Positions 1 through 7,882 of a stretch of DNA of 64,000 nucleotides are shown piece after piece. Each line of letters starts with the position of its first letter. Within the stretch, counting starts at the first letter, position 1. The notes under the pieces are model-generated. The model was not told the origin of the DNA. It saw nothing but the letters and a program-made list of their open reading frames with translations, and searched no databases. The stretch spans positions 186,001-250,000 of the forward strand of contig JACKPB010000005.1 of NCBI GenBank assembly GCA_024233875.1. The letters run 5' to 3'. The position numbers and the translations under genes were made by a program. The DNA comes from Leptospiraceae bacterium. GTDB taxonomy: Bacteria; Spirochaetota; Leptospiria; Leptospirales; Leptospiraceae.

Positions 1-904
1 CTGAAAAGACCATGGGTTTGGCTTCCTTGTATCCACCTACAGGAGATTTCGTTCGATTATTAAAATGAGTGATTGTATCACCAGTTCTGGCATCTGAAAT
101 CTTTTTGATCCCTGCAACAATATATCCAACCTGTCCCGCAACGATTTCATCCTGAGGTGTGAGTTTCAGTTTATTGATACCGACTTCGGTAACATAGTAC
201 TCCTTATCACTCCCCATAAAGTAGATTTGATCTCCCCTCTTTACCTTGCCCTCAAAAATTCTAACTTTGACAACTACTCCCATGTAAGAATCAAAATAAG
301 AATCGTAGATAAGTGCTTTGAGAGACTTATCCCCCACAGGTTTGGGAGGTGGAATCAATCGGATTATGGACTCCAATACTTCGATCACATTCTCTCCGGT
401 TTTGGCTGAAATCGGAATGGATTCTTCGGAATCCAATCCGAGAGAATCTTCTATCAAACGATGACATTTGGGAATATCAGCACTGGGTAGGTCAATTTTG
501 TTGATCACAGGAATGATTTTCAAATTGGATTCCATGGCCAGATACAAATTGGCCAGAGTCTGTGCTTCGACTCCCTGAGTTGCGTCTACTATAAGCAAGA
601 CTCCCTCACAGGCCAGAAGAGAACGGGAGACTTCATAGGTAAAGTCCACGTGACCGGGTGTATCAATCAGATTCAAAAGGTATCTCTTTCCATCTCTGGC
701 GAGATACTCGAAAGAGGCGTTATTGGCTTTGATTGTGATTCCCCTTTCCCTCTCGATATCCATTGAGTCCAAAATTTGTTCCTTCCTGGTTCTCTGGTCT
801 GTCACCAAACCTATCTCAAGAAGTCGATCTGCCAATGTGGATTTACCGTGGTCAATATGGGCAATGATGGAAAAGTTTCGGATATAAAGAGGATCCTGGA
901 TCAT
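1..904 (-). CDS. lepA: Elongation factor 4 (LepA), N-terminal part, cut by window start
   Basis: Ribosomal back-translocase GTPase of the cytoplasm. Translating the minus strand from the ATG at 904 gives about 301 residues that begin with the LepA-type GTPase domain. The P-loop AHIDHGKST lies at about residues 15-23, followed by DTPGHVDF and the guanine-specificity motif NKID. A second, EF-Tu-like beta-barrel domain has begun when the window ends, so the C-terminal half lies outside. The start follows the family pattern of a short leader before RNFSIIAHIDHGKS. The gene sits 3 bases after the DUF190 stop and is probably the last gene of a bfr-DUF190-lepA unit. The identification is firm. Confidence 0.95.
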   Translation of the reverse strand, partial: MIQDPLYIRNFSIIAHIDHGKSTLADRLLEIGLVTDQRTRKEQILDSMDIERERGITIKANNASFEYLARDGKRYLLNLIDTPGHVDFTYEVSRSLLACEGVLLIVDATQGVEAQTLANLYLAMESNLKIIPVINKIDLPSADIPKCHRLIEDSLGLDSEESIPISAKTGENVIEVLESIIRLIPPPKPVGDKSLKALIYDSYFDSYMGVVVKVRIFEGKVKRGDQIYFMGSDKEYYVTEVGINKLKLTPQDEIVAGQVGYIVAGIKKISDARTGDTITHFNNRTKSPVGGYKEAKPMVFS

Positions 905-907
905 ATA

Positions 908-1288
908 TTATGTGTTCTCTGCAAGTTTGATATCTTCTTCTGTTACTGTGTTTTTTGTGTAACGTATGGCTTCAACATCCCAGATTGTTACAAGGCCCTG
1001 AGGGAGGATTTCATCGATCATATGTATTATTTCTTCTAACTTATTTTCTGATTCAATAATTGTGATGATGATGGTGGATTCTTTTGACCAGACTTCATTT
1101 ATGAAATTATCCGGATATTTTATTTTCATATCCATTCCATATCCGGAATTCGATTTTACTATTGTACACCCTGTAACTCCCGATTCGACAAATTTATCTA
1201 TCAGGAGCTTGTATACAGGCTTCGAATGTTTGGATTCTTCTAATTTGCAATAAATTTTTATTTCTTTTTTAGAATCTCGAATCTTCAT
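908..1288 (-). CDS. PII-like DUF190 family protein
   Basis: A 126-residue protein of the DUF190 family, which adopts a PII-like ferredoxin fold. Visible family features are an early beta strand (IKIYCKLEE), a Lys-Pro-containing helix start (SKPVYKLLIDKFVESGVTGCTIVK), a glycine-containing loop (SGYGMD) and a C-terminal strand GLVTIWDVEAIRY. In other bacteria DUF190 genes often adjoin the fluoride channel gene crcB; none is visible here. It lies between bfr (21 bases upstream) and lepA (3 bases downstream). A GGTGA ribosome site sits about 8 bases before the ATG. Its function in this context is unknown; a regulatory ligand-binding role is inference from the fold. Confidence 0.75.
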   Translation of the reverse strand: MKIRDSKKEIKIYCKLEESKHSKPVYKLLIDKFVESGVTGCTIVKSNSGYGMDMKIKYPDNFINEVWSKESTIIITIIESENKLEEIIHMIDEILPQGLVTIWDVEAIRYTKNTVTEEDIKLAENT

Positions 1289-1309
1289 ATTCTATTCACC
1301 GGGGTTGAC

Positions 1310-1777
1310 TCAGGCAAGTTGCTGGGCAAGATAATTCTGAATTCCAACATCTTTGATGATTTGTTGCTGCATCTCCAACCAATCAATGTGTTCTTCCTCG
1401 GAAATTAGAATTTGTTCTAATAGTTCACGGGTTCCGTTGTCCTTTAATTTTGTAGTCAGTTCTATACCCCTATTCAATCTCTCTACTGCATTGAATTCAA
1501 CTTCAAGATCATTTTGAAACATCTCTTCAACAGTTTGACCAACTTTAATCTTCATGTATCTCTGAAGATCCGGAATCCCATCCAGAAATAAAATTCTCTC
1601 GATGATTGTATCTGCATGCTTCATTTCTTCGATGGACTCTTTTTTCATGTAACCGGCAAGTTTCTGGTAACCCCAATTTTGGTTCATTTTCGAATGGATG
1701 AAATACTGATTGATAGCAGTCAATTCTGCAGCGAGGACTTCACCGAGAATCTCTATAACTTCTGAATTTCCTTTCAT
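1310..1777 (-). CDS. bfr: Bacterioferritin
   Basis: Iron-storage protein that oxidises Fe(II) and stores it in a 24-mer shell. From the ATG at 1777 it is 155 residues. The ferroxidase ligands fall at the numbering known for E. coli Bfr: E18, E51, H54, E94, E127 and H130, and the haem ligand is M52 (in ESIEEMKHAD). An in-frame start 27 bases further upstream is open, but the chosen start has an AGGAGAG ribosome site 2-3 bases away and matches the family N-terminus MKGxxxVIExL. A consensus TATAAT lies about 30 bases upstream. It is divergent from the thiolase gene and probably heads the unit with DUF190 and lepA. Confidence 0.93.
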   Translation of the reverse strand: MKGNSEVIEILGEVLAAELTAINQYFIHSKMNQNWGYQKLAGYMKKESIEEMKHADTIIERILFLDGIPDLQRYMKIKVGQTVEEMFQNDLEVEFNAVERLNRGIELTTKLKDNGTRELLEQILISEEEHIDWLEMQQQIIKDVGIQNYLAQQLA

Positions 1778-1804
1778 TACTCTCTCCTGAATTTTAGTGT
1801 TCAA

Positions 1805-1810
1805 ATTATA
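1805..1810 (-). promoter_or_regulatory. Candidate -10 box of bfr promoter
   Basis: The minus strand reads TATAAT here, a perfect -10 hexamer, about 28 bases before the bfr start codon. The -35 region at 1828-1833 (TTTAAT) is poor. The 1778-1958 gap also serves the divergent thiolase gene; on the plus strand TTGAAA at 1903-1908 with CATAAA at 1928-1933 is only a weak candidate for that gene. Confidence 0.55.
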
Positions 1811-1958
1811 GAAAAATTGAATAGCTTATTAAAGCGAATAAAATTCTCCATAGTCTAAAAAAAAAGAAAAAACTTCAATCCTTCCCCATTTTCGGATACA
1901 TTTTGAAATTGATTTTTCCCTTGATTCCATAAACTTTCTCTGAAAACTGACTTCTATT

Positions 1959-3065
1959 ATGACAAATGTGTACATCCATAATCCGAGTATCACTAAATTT
2001 GGTAAGCTGAATGCAGGAGTTATGGATATAGCCCTTCAAACAGGTCGTTCTGTTTTAGAAAATTTTGATTCCGATCAGATTGATCTCTTCATTCTTTCGA
2101 CTTTTGCTCCTGAGGTGTATACACATGAATTTCATCTTGCAGCCAAAATCGCCTCACAACTAAACCTAAAGCAGGTATTTTGTACCCGGAGCGAGACAGC
2201 ATCTTCCAGTGGAGCCTCAGCAGTACATCTGGCATACTATCTCCTACAATCCGGTCAGTTCAAAAATGCTCTGGTTCTGGGCGCAGAGTCCATGTCACAG
2301 CTTTCTAGAGAAGTGAACAACCTTACTCTCGGATCTGTTTTGTCCGAAGCTCAGATTAAATTTAGTATGTCAATGGCTCAGGGCGCAGCGATGATTGCAA
2401 ATCTGTATTTGCATAATTATCAATATGATAAATCCGATCTCTTCTACATTGCAGAAAAGCTTCATGAAAATGGTTCCAAAAACAAGTATGCCCACCTCCA
2501 AAAACCAATTACCAGAGAAGATTACGAGAAAGCACCTGTCTTTTCCTATCCTCTAAATCTTTATGATATCTCACCGATCTCAGATGGGGGTGCAGGATTG
2601 ATTCTCTCTACAGAAAAAAGATCGGGTCTAAGAATCTTAGGGACAGGTCATGGTCATACAGACTTTCATAATCTCAATATGGAACCATCTTTTCATTCCT
2701 CACGAACAGCATTTGAAAAAGCGTACAAGTCCTCCAATATCAAATCACATCAGATAGAGATAGCGGAACTTCACGATGCATTTACAATTTTTGAAGTGAT
2801 CGGTGGAGAAGATGCAGGACTCTTTCCCCGGGGAAAGGGACTGGAATTTGTAAAATCAGGAGAAACTCATCCTAATGGCAGTATTCCAATCAATGTCTCC
2901 GGAGGGCTTAAGACAAGAGGACATCCAATCGGTGCATCCGGAATTGCTCAAATCGTAGAAATCTCCGGGCTGATGAAAAGAAAGAATAAATCTTTAGGTT
3001 TGACTCATTCCATAGGTGGTTTGGCAACAAATAATTTTGCAACTATAATTGAGAATTCTGGATGA
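1959..3065 (+). CDS. Thiolase-like protein lacking the usual nucleophilic cysteine
   Basis: A 368-residue member of the SCP2/archaeal-type thiolase superfamily (acyl-CoA condensation or cleavage). Late family motifs are intact: ELHDAFTIFE (HDAF motif), GGLKTRGHPIGASG and a terminal THSIGG. At the site where relatives have A-C-A-S-G with the acylated cysteine, this protein reads A-S-S-S-G (codons GCA TCT TCC AGT GGA), so the nucleophile is Ser or absent. A cysteine stands seven residues earlier (VFCTRSE), but not in the motif. The stop overlaps the following kinase start by 4 bases (ATGA), indicating translational coupling. Standard thiolase activity is doubtful; it could be a degenerate or non-catalytic homologue. 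Confidence 0.8.
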   Translation: MTNVYIHNPSITKFGKLNAGVMDIALQTGRSVLENFDSDQIDLFILSTFAPEVYTHEFHLAAKIASQLNLKQVFCTRSETASSSGASAVHLAYYLLQSGQFKNALVLGAESMSQLSREVNNLTLGSVLSEAQIKFSMSMAQGAAMIANLYLHNYQYDKSDLFYIAEKLHENGSKNKYAHLQKPITREDYEKAPVFSYPLNLYDISPISDGGAGLILSTEKRSGLRILGTGHGHTDFHNLNMEPSFHSSRTAFEKAYKSSNIKSHQIEIAELHDAFTIFEVIGGEDAGLFPRGKGLEFVKSGETHPNGSIPINVSGGLKTRGHPIGASGIAQIVEISGLMKRKNKSLGLTHSIGGLATNNFATIIENSG

Positions 3066-4567
3066 GAGTTCTAATTGTTGATGATAGTATCACAATAAGA
3101 ACTCTCCTGAAAACTCTTTATAAGAGAAAAGGAATGGATGTTTCCGAAGCTTCTTCGGGAGAAGAAGCTATTGAATACTTTCAATTACAAAAATACGATC
3201 TCATTACAATGGACATCGAATTGAAGGGAATGAATGGATATGAAACCTCAAAAAAAATTAGAGAATTTGAGGTGGAACACTATCACAATTCTAAGCCTAC
3301 ACCCATTTTGTTTATTTCTCAAAATGATAGCCTGGAAGGTAGGATTAGGGGTTTTGAATCGGGAGCAAGTGATTTTATAACCAAACCATTCACAATCAAA
3401 GAGATTGATTCCCTTACTTCAAAGTTATTGAATCCCAAAAACACTTTTGAAGGATCCACAATTCTCCTAGCGGAAGATTCTGAAGTAACCCGCACAATCA
3501 TTTCGCGGTCAATCCGGGAAGAAGGAGGAACTGTCATTGAAGCAAAAAATGGAAAAATCGCACTGGAGATATACAGGGAATCACCTGATAAATTTGATTT
3601 ATTAGTTACTGATCTCTATATGCCGGAAATGGATGGAATTCAGCTTTGTGAAACTTTAAGATACACTATGGGAATCAAAGACCTACCCATTATTTTTTTA
3701 ACTGCGGCAAGTGAATTGAATCTCCTCATCAAAATTTTTAAAACCGGTGCCAATGATTACATATTGAAGCCTTTTTCAAGAGAAGAAGTACTGGCGAGAA
3801 TAAAAGCACATCTGAACAACCACTTTCTCCATCAACAGTTAGTGGACAAACTCAAAGAATTGAAGAAATTGAACAAAATCAAGGATGATTTTCTTAGGGC
3901 ATCTTCCCATGACCTGAGTACTCCCCTCAATTCGATCAATGGATTTCTTCAATTATTAGAAATGAATCTACCCGTTTCCTCTGAGAATGAAACTTTTTTA
4001 AAACAGATTTATAACTCTACCAACACTCTTCGAATTATGATTCAGGATCTATTAGATATTACCAATATTCATTTTGAGGACAATCTTGAATTGATCGGGA
4101 TCAATATCATTGAAACAATTCAAAATTTTCTTCCCACTGCTAAGGTATTGTCGGAAAACAAACAAATCCATTTTTCATCTTCCTTCCCTCACGGAAGCAA
4201 TATAATGATCAAAGGAAATGAACTAGCCATCAAAAGAATTTTTAATAATATCATATCAAATTCCATAAAGTATACGTCCAGAAATGGGAAAATTGATCTC
4301 AATCTCTATCTTTCTAGTTCCGGAGATGAAATCACAATTCAAATCATTGATAGCGGAATTGGGATTCCTCCGGAAAAAATAGATCAGATCTTAAATCAAA
4401 ACAATCAAGTCTCTTCAAGCACAGGAACTATGGGAGAAAAAGGCAATGGAATCGGTCTGAGTATCAGCAGGAAATTAATCGAAAAGCAGGGAGGAAGGCT
4501 GGAAATCATTGGGGATCCGGGTAAAGGAAGCGAATTTAAAGTTATTTTCCCGATTTTTTCACCTTAA
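3062..4567 (+). CDS. Hybrid histidine kinase with two N-terminal receiver domains
   Basis: A 501-residue soluble signalling protein. The domain order is receiver 1 (residues 1-125, acidic pair D7/D8, phospho-acceptor D51), receiver 2 (about 133-250, with TDLYMPEMDG and the KPFS lysine), a short coiled linker, a HisKA domain with H-box SSHDLSTPLNSI (H283), and HATPase_c with N-box NIISNSIKYT, DSGIGIP and GNGIGLS. There is no membrane segment or sensor domain, so input probably comes by phosphotransfer to the receivers. It overlaps the thiolase by 4 bases and is followed 2 bases later by a glycosyltransferase. Output partner unknown. Confidence 0.88.
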   Translation: MRVLIVDDSITIRTLLKTLYKRKGMDVSEASSGEEAIEYFQLQKYDLITMDIELKGMNGYETSKKIREFEVEHYHNSKPTPILFISQNDSLEGRIRGFESGASDFITKPFTIKEIDSLTSKLLNPKNTFEGSTILLAEDSEVTRTIISRSIREEGGTVIEAKNGKIALEIYRESPDKFDLLVTDLYMPEMDGIQLCETLRYTMGIKDLPIIFLTAASELNLLIKIFKTGANDYILKPFSREEVLARIKAHLNNHFLHQQLVDKLKELKKLNKIKDDFLRASSHDLSTPLNSINGFLQLLEMNLPVSSENETFLKQIYNSTNTLRIMIQDLLDITNIHFEDNLELIGINIIETIQNFLPTAKVLSENKQIHFSSSFPHGSNIMIKGNELAIKRIFNNIISNSIKYTSRNGKIDLNLYLSSSGDEITIQIIDSGIGIPPEKIDQILNQNNQVSSSTGTMGEKGNGIGLSISRKLIEKQGGRLEIIGDPGKGSEFKVIFPIFSP

Positions 4568-4569
4568 AA

Positions 4570-5565
4570 ATGAAAATTTTAGTAATACAAACCGCATTCA
4601 TTGGAGATTTAATACTCAGTACCGGTTTCTTTAGATCAATTTCCGAAAAATACGGGACCCGGGATATTTCTGTCCTGGTCAACTCCGGAACTGAGGACAT
4701 TCTGAAAGGGAATCCTTATATAAAAGAGGTGATACCTTTTCCGAAGAAAAAAATAAAAAATAATATTTTCAAATTTTTTGAGTTCTTACGATTTCTCAAA
4801 TCACAAAATTTTTCAATTTGCATCAGCCCTCACTTCTCCCACCGTTCCTCATTGATTTCATTTTTTTCAGGAGCTGTAAAAAGGATAGGTTATAAAGAAT
4901 CAGGTTTTTCCTTTCTCCATACAGAAAAAGTATCCAGACCCATTCTGGGAATCCATGAAATTAATAAATTATCAAATTTGATAGGAGTGAGTACCCCCAA
5001 AAAACCTGAGTTGTATTTCATTTCATCTGAAATACATAAAATCGATCTGGAATTGAAATCTATAGGGAAAAATTACGTAGCCATTGCACCCTCTTCAGTT
5101 TGGGAAACCAAAAGAATGCCGGCTGAAAAATTTATAGAACTCATAAGAATGATATTAGATAAATCAACTCTTCTGCCTCTATTGATCGGATCTAAATCGG
5201 ATCAGGCACTCTGTGAAGAAATACAGAAGGATTTTGGGGAGAATATTAAGAACTTTTCAGGAAAAACTAACCTACAGGAATTGTCTTACATAATTTCCGG
5301 AGCTAAAGTTTTGATTTCCAATGATTCCTCTCCCATTCACATCGCTTCTGCTTTCAATATCCCCACAGTGCAAATCTATGGTGCTACAGTTCCCGATTTT
5401 GGATACACTACATTATCTGAAATGCATTTTATTTCAGAAGTAAATGGATTGAATTGTAGACCGTGTGGAATCCACGGAGGTAATACTTGTCCACAAAACC
5501 ATTTTCGTTGTATGAAAGATCAAAATTTAAATGAAATTATAAAATTTTTATTAAATTTTGAATAG
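4570..5565 (+). CDS. Glycosyltransferase family 9 heptosyltransferase
   Basis: A 331-residue GT9 enzyme resembling LPS heptosyltransferase II (WaaF), which moves ADP-heptose onto the lipopolysaccharide core at the inner face of the inner membrane. Visible features are the N-terminal strand-loop KILVIQTAFIGDLILSTGFFRSI, a mid-protein APSSVWETKRMPAEKF segment and the donor-site segment SNDSSPIHIASAFNIPTVQIYG. A Cys-rich tail, CRPCG ending in CM, is common in WaaF-like proteins. It starts 2 bases after the hybrid kinase stop, in the same unit. Acceptor and sugar specificity cannot be read from sequence; gmhA elsewhere in this window fits a heptose pathway. Confidence 0.85.
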   Translation: MKILVIQTAFIGDLILSTGFFRSISEKYGTRDISVLVNSGTEDILKGNPYIKEVIPFPKKKIKNNIFKFFEFLRFLKSQNFSICISPHFSHRSSLISFFSGAVKRIGYKESGFSFLHTEKVSRPILGIHEINKLSNLIGVSTPKKPELYFISSEIHKIDLELKSIGKNYVAIAPSSVWETKRMPAEKFIELIRMILDKSTLLPLLIGSKSDQALCEEIQKDFGENIKNFSGKTNLQELSYIISGAKVLISNDSSPIHIASAFNIPTVQIYGATVPDFGYTTLSEMHFISEVNGLNCRPCGIHGGNTCPQNHFRCMKDQNLNEIIKFLLNFE

Positions 5566-5581
5566 AATTTCAAAGAATTAT

Positions 5582-5609
5582 TTGACAATTTTTCCATCTT
5601 AAATATTTT
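5582..5609 (+). promoter_or_regulatory. Candidate promoter of the small RHH gene
   Basis: A perfect TTGACA (5582-5587) is followed after 16 bases by TATTTT (5604-5609), a partial -10 match. It lies 22 bases before the ribbon-helix-helix start and just after the heptosyltransferase stop, so the small gene is probably transcribed separately. Confidence 0.5.
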
Positions 5610-5630
5610 TTCTGTTGTGAGGATCCCTAC

Positions 5631-5837
5631 ATGATAAGTTTAAGACTTCCAAAAGAAATCGTTGCCAAGCTGAATGATCTATCTAAGAAAGAAAAGAAAA
5701 CTAGAACAGATCTCATCAAAGAAGCTATAGGATTGTATTTTGAAAAGAAAAAGATAAAAATCACAACTACAAGCAGTCCTACCAAAGCAACCACACCATC
5801 AGCACCAAAATCAAAAAAGAAAAAACAATCCAAATAA
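5631..5837 (+). CDS. Small ribbon-helix-helix (CopG-like) DNA-binding protein with Lys-rich tail
   Basis: A 68-residue protein. Residues 1-44 fit a CopG/MetJ-type ribbon-helix-helix: strand ISLRLPKEI, helix AKLNDLSKKEKKT, turn, helix RTDLIKEAIGLYFEKKK. The remaining residues form a Thr/Ser/Pro spacer and a strongly basic end (KSKKKKQSK). RHH proteins bind DNA as dimers, often as autoregulators or antitoxins. No toxin-like gene adjoins; the neighbours are a heptosyltransferase and a convergent thioredoxin gene. It has its own candidate promoter, a GAGG ribosome site and its own terminator. The basic tail suggests added nonspecific DNA or RNA affinity (inference). Confidence 0.7.
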   Translation: MISLRLPKEIVAKLNDLSKKEKKTRTDLIKEAIGLYFEKKKIKITTTSSPTKATTPSAPKSKKKKQSK

Positions 5838-5842
5838 TCAAA

Positions 5843-5880
5843 AATTGCCTTTCCTTTTTTCTTATGGAAAGGCAATTATT
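5843..5880. terminator. Bidirectional Rho-independent terminator
   Basis: A perfect 12-bp inverted repeat (AATTGCCTTTCC at 5843-5854 and GGAAAGGCAATT at 5866-5877) with an 11-base loop sits between the convergent RHH gene and exported thioredoxin gene. A-rich sequence lies on the left; a short T-run follows on the right (ATTATTT). It can terminate both strands. Confidence 0.85.
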
Positions 5881-5885
5881 TCCTC

Positions 5886-7244
5886 TCATTTCACAATTAT
5901 AAACCCAATAGTATTTTCATTGTCCCTGTGAAATTTCTCATTACTTCCCCAGGCATCCGGAGATATTCCGGAACAGTCAGCACATTCTTCAGAAGCAAGT
6001 GTTCTCAGGCGATACACACCTTTGTTTTTAGGTATTTGATAAGTGTAAGACAATTTTTCCCAACCTGCCCTACCGGGATTGACTCCGCAGGGAAATTCCA
6101 AACCACAATCCGACTTACAGATTCCCTTGCTTCCACCTGATTTTTGTATCCCACTCCAGATGCATTTCCCGGATGTTTTCTCTTCTGCTATACCCACCAA
6201 AACCTGAGAGATTTTATTTCCACACGTAATACAATTAAATAGTATTTTGGATTCAATTTTTATTGTTTCTCCGGGATTATTACTAATATAAATACTCCCC
6301 TTTCCATTTAAATTTACATCCTTCATCTGAAAATAAATACCTTCTGATTTTGGATTTTCAATAGTAACAGTAGACTTTAAACTTTTTTTCAATTCATCTA
6401 TATCAAAATCAACGTCTTCTTTTTGTTCTTCTCCATTTGGATTTTTTTCATAAGTTTTTAGAAGATTCAAAAATGATTTTTCATCTCTTGCCCCCACATA
6501 CTTTTGAATCATCTTTCCTTTCTGATCCAAGATAAAATAGGTAGGTATCCCGAAACTTCCCGATATTGGAAGCTTTGAATATTCATCCTCTTCAGCTCGA
6601 AACGATACAAATTTATTATTCAATACATCCTGAACTGATTTTTTTGAAAATGTAATCCTTTCCATATGTGCACAGGCCCCGCACCAGGATGGATCGGTAA
6701 TGATCGCAAAGATATTTTGGTTTCTCTTTGCCGCTAGATCCAAAGTCTCAGTATATTTTTTTATCCAATTCACAACTCCCGAATTTCTAGCCTGAACGAA
6801 CTTATTCAATGAGCGTTCTCCTGAAATCAGAACAAATAATTCCTGTCTTGATGTTTTAGGATTACAATTTTTGAAATGAATATCACATTGGGTGTAATGT
6901 ATCACTAAATCCAAAGAATGATTGGTTCCCATTTCCAATCCAGCGAGGTCAAAAAGTTTAAGCGTAAACATACCTTTTTGTTTGAGATAGGTAAAATTGT
7001 TCTTGAATTTTCCTTTTGGAGAAGAAATTTTTAAGATTTGAAAATTTTCATTTTCTATTGAAAATTGAACTGATTCATTTTGATTCTCTTCTAAGATGAG
7101 AATACTATCTTTGGGAACTTGAACATGAATGGAGAAGTCCAGGGCTCCCATAGAAACTATCTCCCGGTTTTCTTCTGTAGACCATTGGATATCTTTTGAA
7201 AATAAACTCATAGAGAAGAGCAAGCTGAAAAATATTAATTTCAT
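5886..7244 (-). CDS. Exported thioredoxin-fold protein with Cys-rich C-terminal domain
   Basis: About 452 residues. A signal peptide (KLIFFSLLFSMSLFSK) starts at the ATG at 7244; an in-frame TTG four codons upstream is open, and neither has a good ribosome site. Residues about 25-145 resemble the beta-rich domain preceding thioredoxin domains in DsbD-type proteins. A thioredoxin fold follows with the redox motif WCGAC and the cis-proline segment FGIPTYFILD. The last ~150 residues contain about ten cysteines, including FNCITCG, CKSDCGLEFPCG and ECADCSG. The likely site is the periplasm or outer envelope and the likely role thiol-disulfide exchange; the substrate is unknown. No membrane electron-transfer domain is present. 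Confidence 0.75.
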   Translation of the reverse strand: MKLIFFSLLFSMSLFSKDIQWSTEENREIVSMGALDFSIHVQVPKDSILILEENQNESVQFSIENENFQILKISSPKGKFKNNFTYLKQKGMFTLKLFDLAGLEMGTNHSLDLVIHYTQCDIHFKNCNPKTSRQELFVLISGERSLNKFVQARNSGVVNWIKKYTETLDLAAKRNQNIFAIITDPSWCGACAHMERITFSKKSVQDVLNNKFVSFRAEEDEYSKLPISGSFGIPTYFILDQKGKMIQKYVGARDEKSFLNLLKTYEKNPNGEEQKEDVDFDIDELKKSLKSTVTIENPKSEGIYFQMKDVNLNGKGSIYISNNPGETIKIESKILFNCITCGNKISQVLVGIAEEKTSGKCIWSGIQKSGGSKGICKSDCGLEFPCGVNPGRAGWEKLSYTYQIPKNKGVYRLRTLASEECADCSGISPDAWGSNEKFHRDNENTIGFIIVK

Positions 7245-7327
7245 TCGAAAGACCAACTTTTAAATTTTAGTTCTACTAATCTGACCGAACTTAAATATTC
7301 GAAAATGAATTTTTTTAAAAAAAGATA

Positions 7328-7353
7328 GGAGGAAATTCCAAATCAATTTCTCC
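7328..7353 (+). other. Imperfect hairpin over an orphan AGGAGG
   Basis: GGAGGAAATT (7328-7337) can pair with AATTTCTCC (7345-7353) with one bulged G and a 7-base loop, burying a perfect Shine-Dalgarno sequence AGGAGG (7327-7332). No conventional start codon lies at proper spacing downstream. It sits about 75-100 bases before dtd; a T7A7 run lies just upstream (7310-7323). The rest of the gap shows no further clear signal. Confidence 0.3.
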
Positions 7354-7426
7354 ATTTGACAATCGAAGTCGAAGAATACGGGAAGTTGGATCAGTACTAT
7401 CACAAAATTATGGAGTGGGGTTTCTC

Positions 7427-7876
7427 ATGAAAATCGTATTACAAAGAGTCAATTCAGCAGAAGTTTGGATAGAAGAATGTATTGTTTCCAAAATTTCTCT
7501 AGGACTATTGATCTTCATTGGAATTGAATCCGATGAAGATCAATTGAATTTTAAAAGAATTTATCATAAGATAATTCATTTACGAATATTTGAAGACATG
7601 AACAAAAAAATGAATCTTTCAATCAAAGACATTCAGGGAGAAATTCTTATCGTCTCTCAATTCACACTACTGGCTAATCTTCAAAAAGGTCATCGCCCAT
7701 CCTTCGAGAATGCAGGAAGTCCCCAAAAGGCTAAGCTTGTGTATGAATCCTTTTTGAAAGGTTTTGAGTCCTATTATGATTCTTCAAAAATAAAATCAGG
7801 TGTTTTCGGTGGAGATATGTTGATTCGATTAGAAAATTCAGGTCCCGCTACATTCTTTATGGAATTCAGTACCTGA
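7427..7876 (+). CDS. dtd: D-aminoacyl-tRNA deacylase
   Basis: Hydrolyses D-amino acids (and glycine mischarged on tRNA-Ala) from tRNA in the cytoplasm. From the ATG at 7427 it is 149 residues, the usual DTD length, beginning with the family pattern MKxVLQRV. The two active-site signatures are present: SQFTL at residues 77-81 and the cross-subunit NSGPATF at 137-143, with the Gly-Pro pair that places the specificity loop. An in-frame GTG four codons earlier is open but is not the family start. A GGAG sequence lies 11 bases before the ATG. It stands alone, convergent with the YcxB-like gene 6 bases downstream. Confidence 0.92.
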   Translation: MKIVLQRVNSAEVWIEECIVSKISLGLLIFIGIESDEDQLNFKRIYHKIIHLRIFEDMNKKMNLSIKDIQGEILIVSQFTLLANLQKGHRPSFENAGSPQKAKLVYESFLKGFESYYDSSKIKSGVFGGDMLIRLENSGPATFFMEFST

Positions 7877-7882
7877 TTGAAA

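Noticed and set aside
7356..7361. TTGACA upstream of dtd
   Set aside because: No acceptable -10 sequence at 15-19 bases, so it was not annotated as a promoter.
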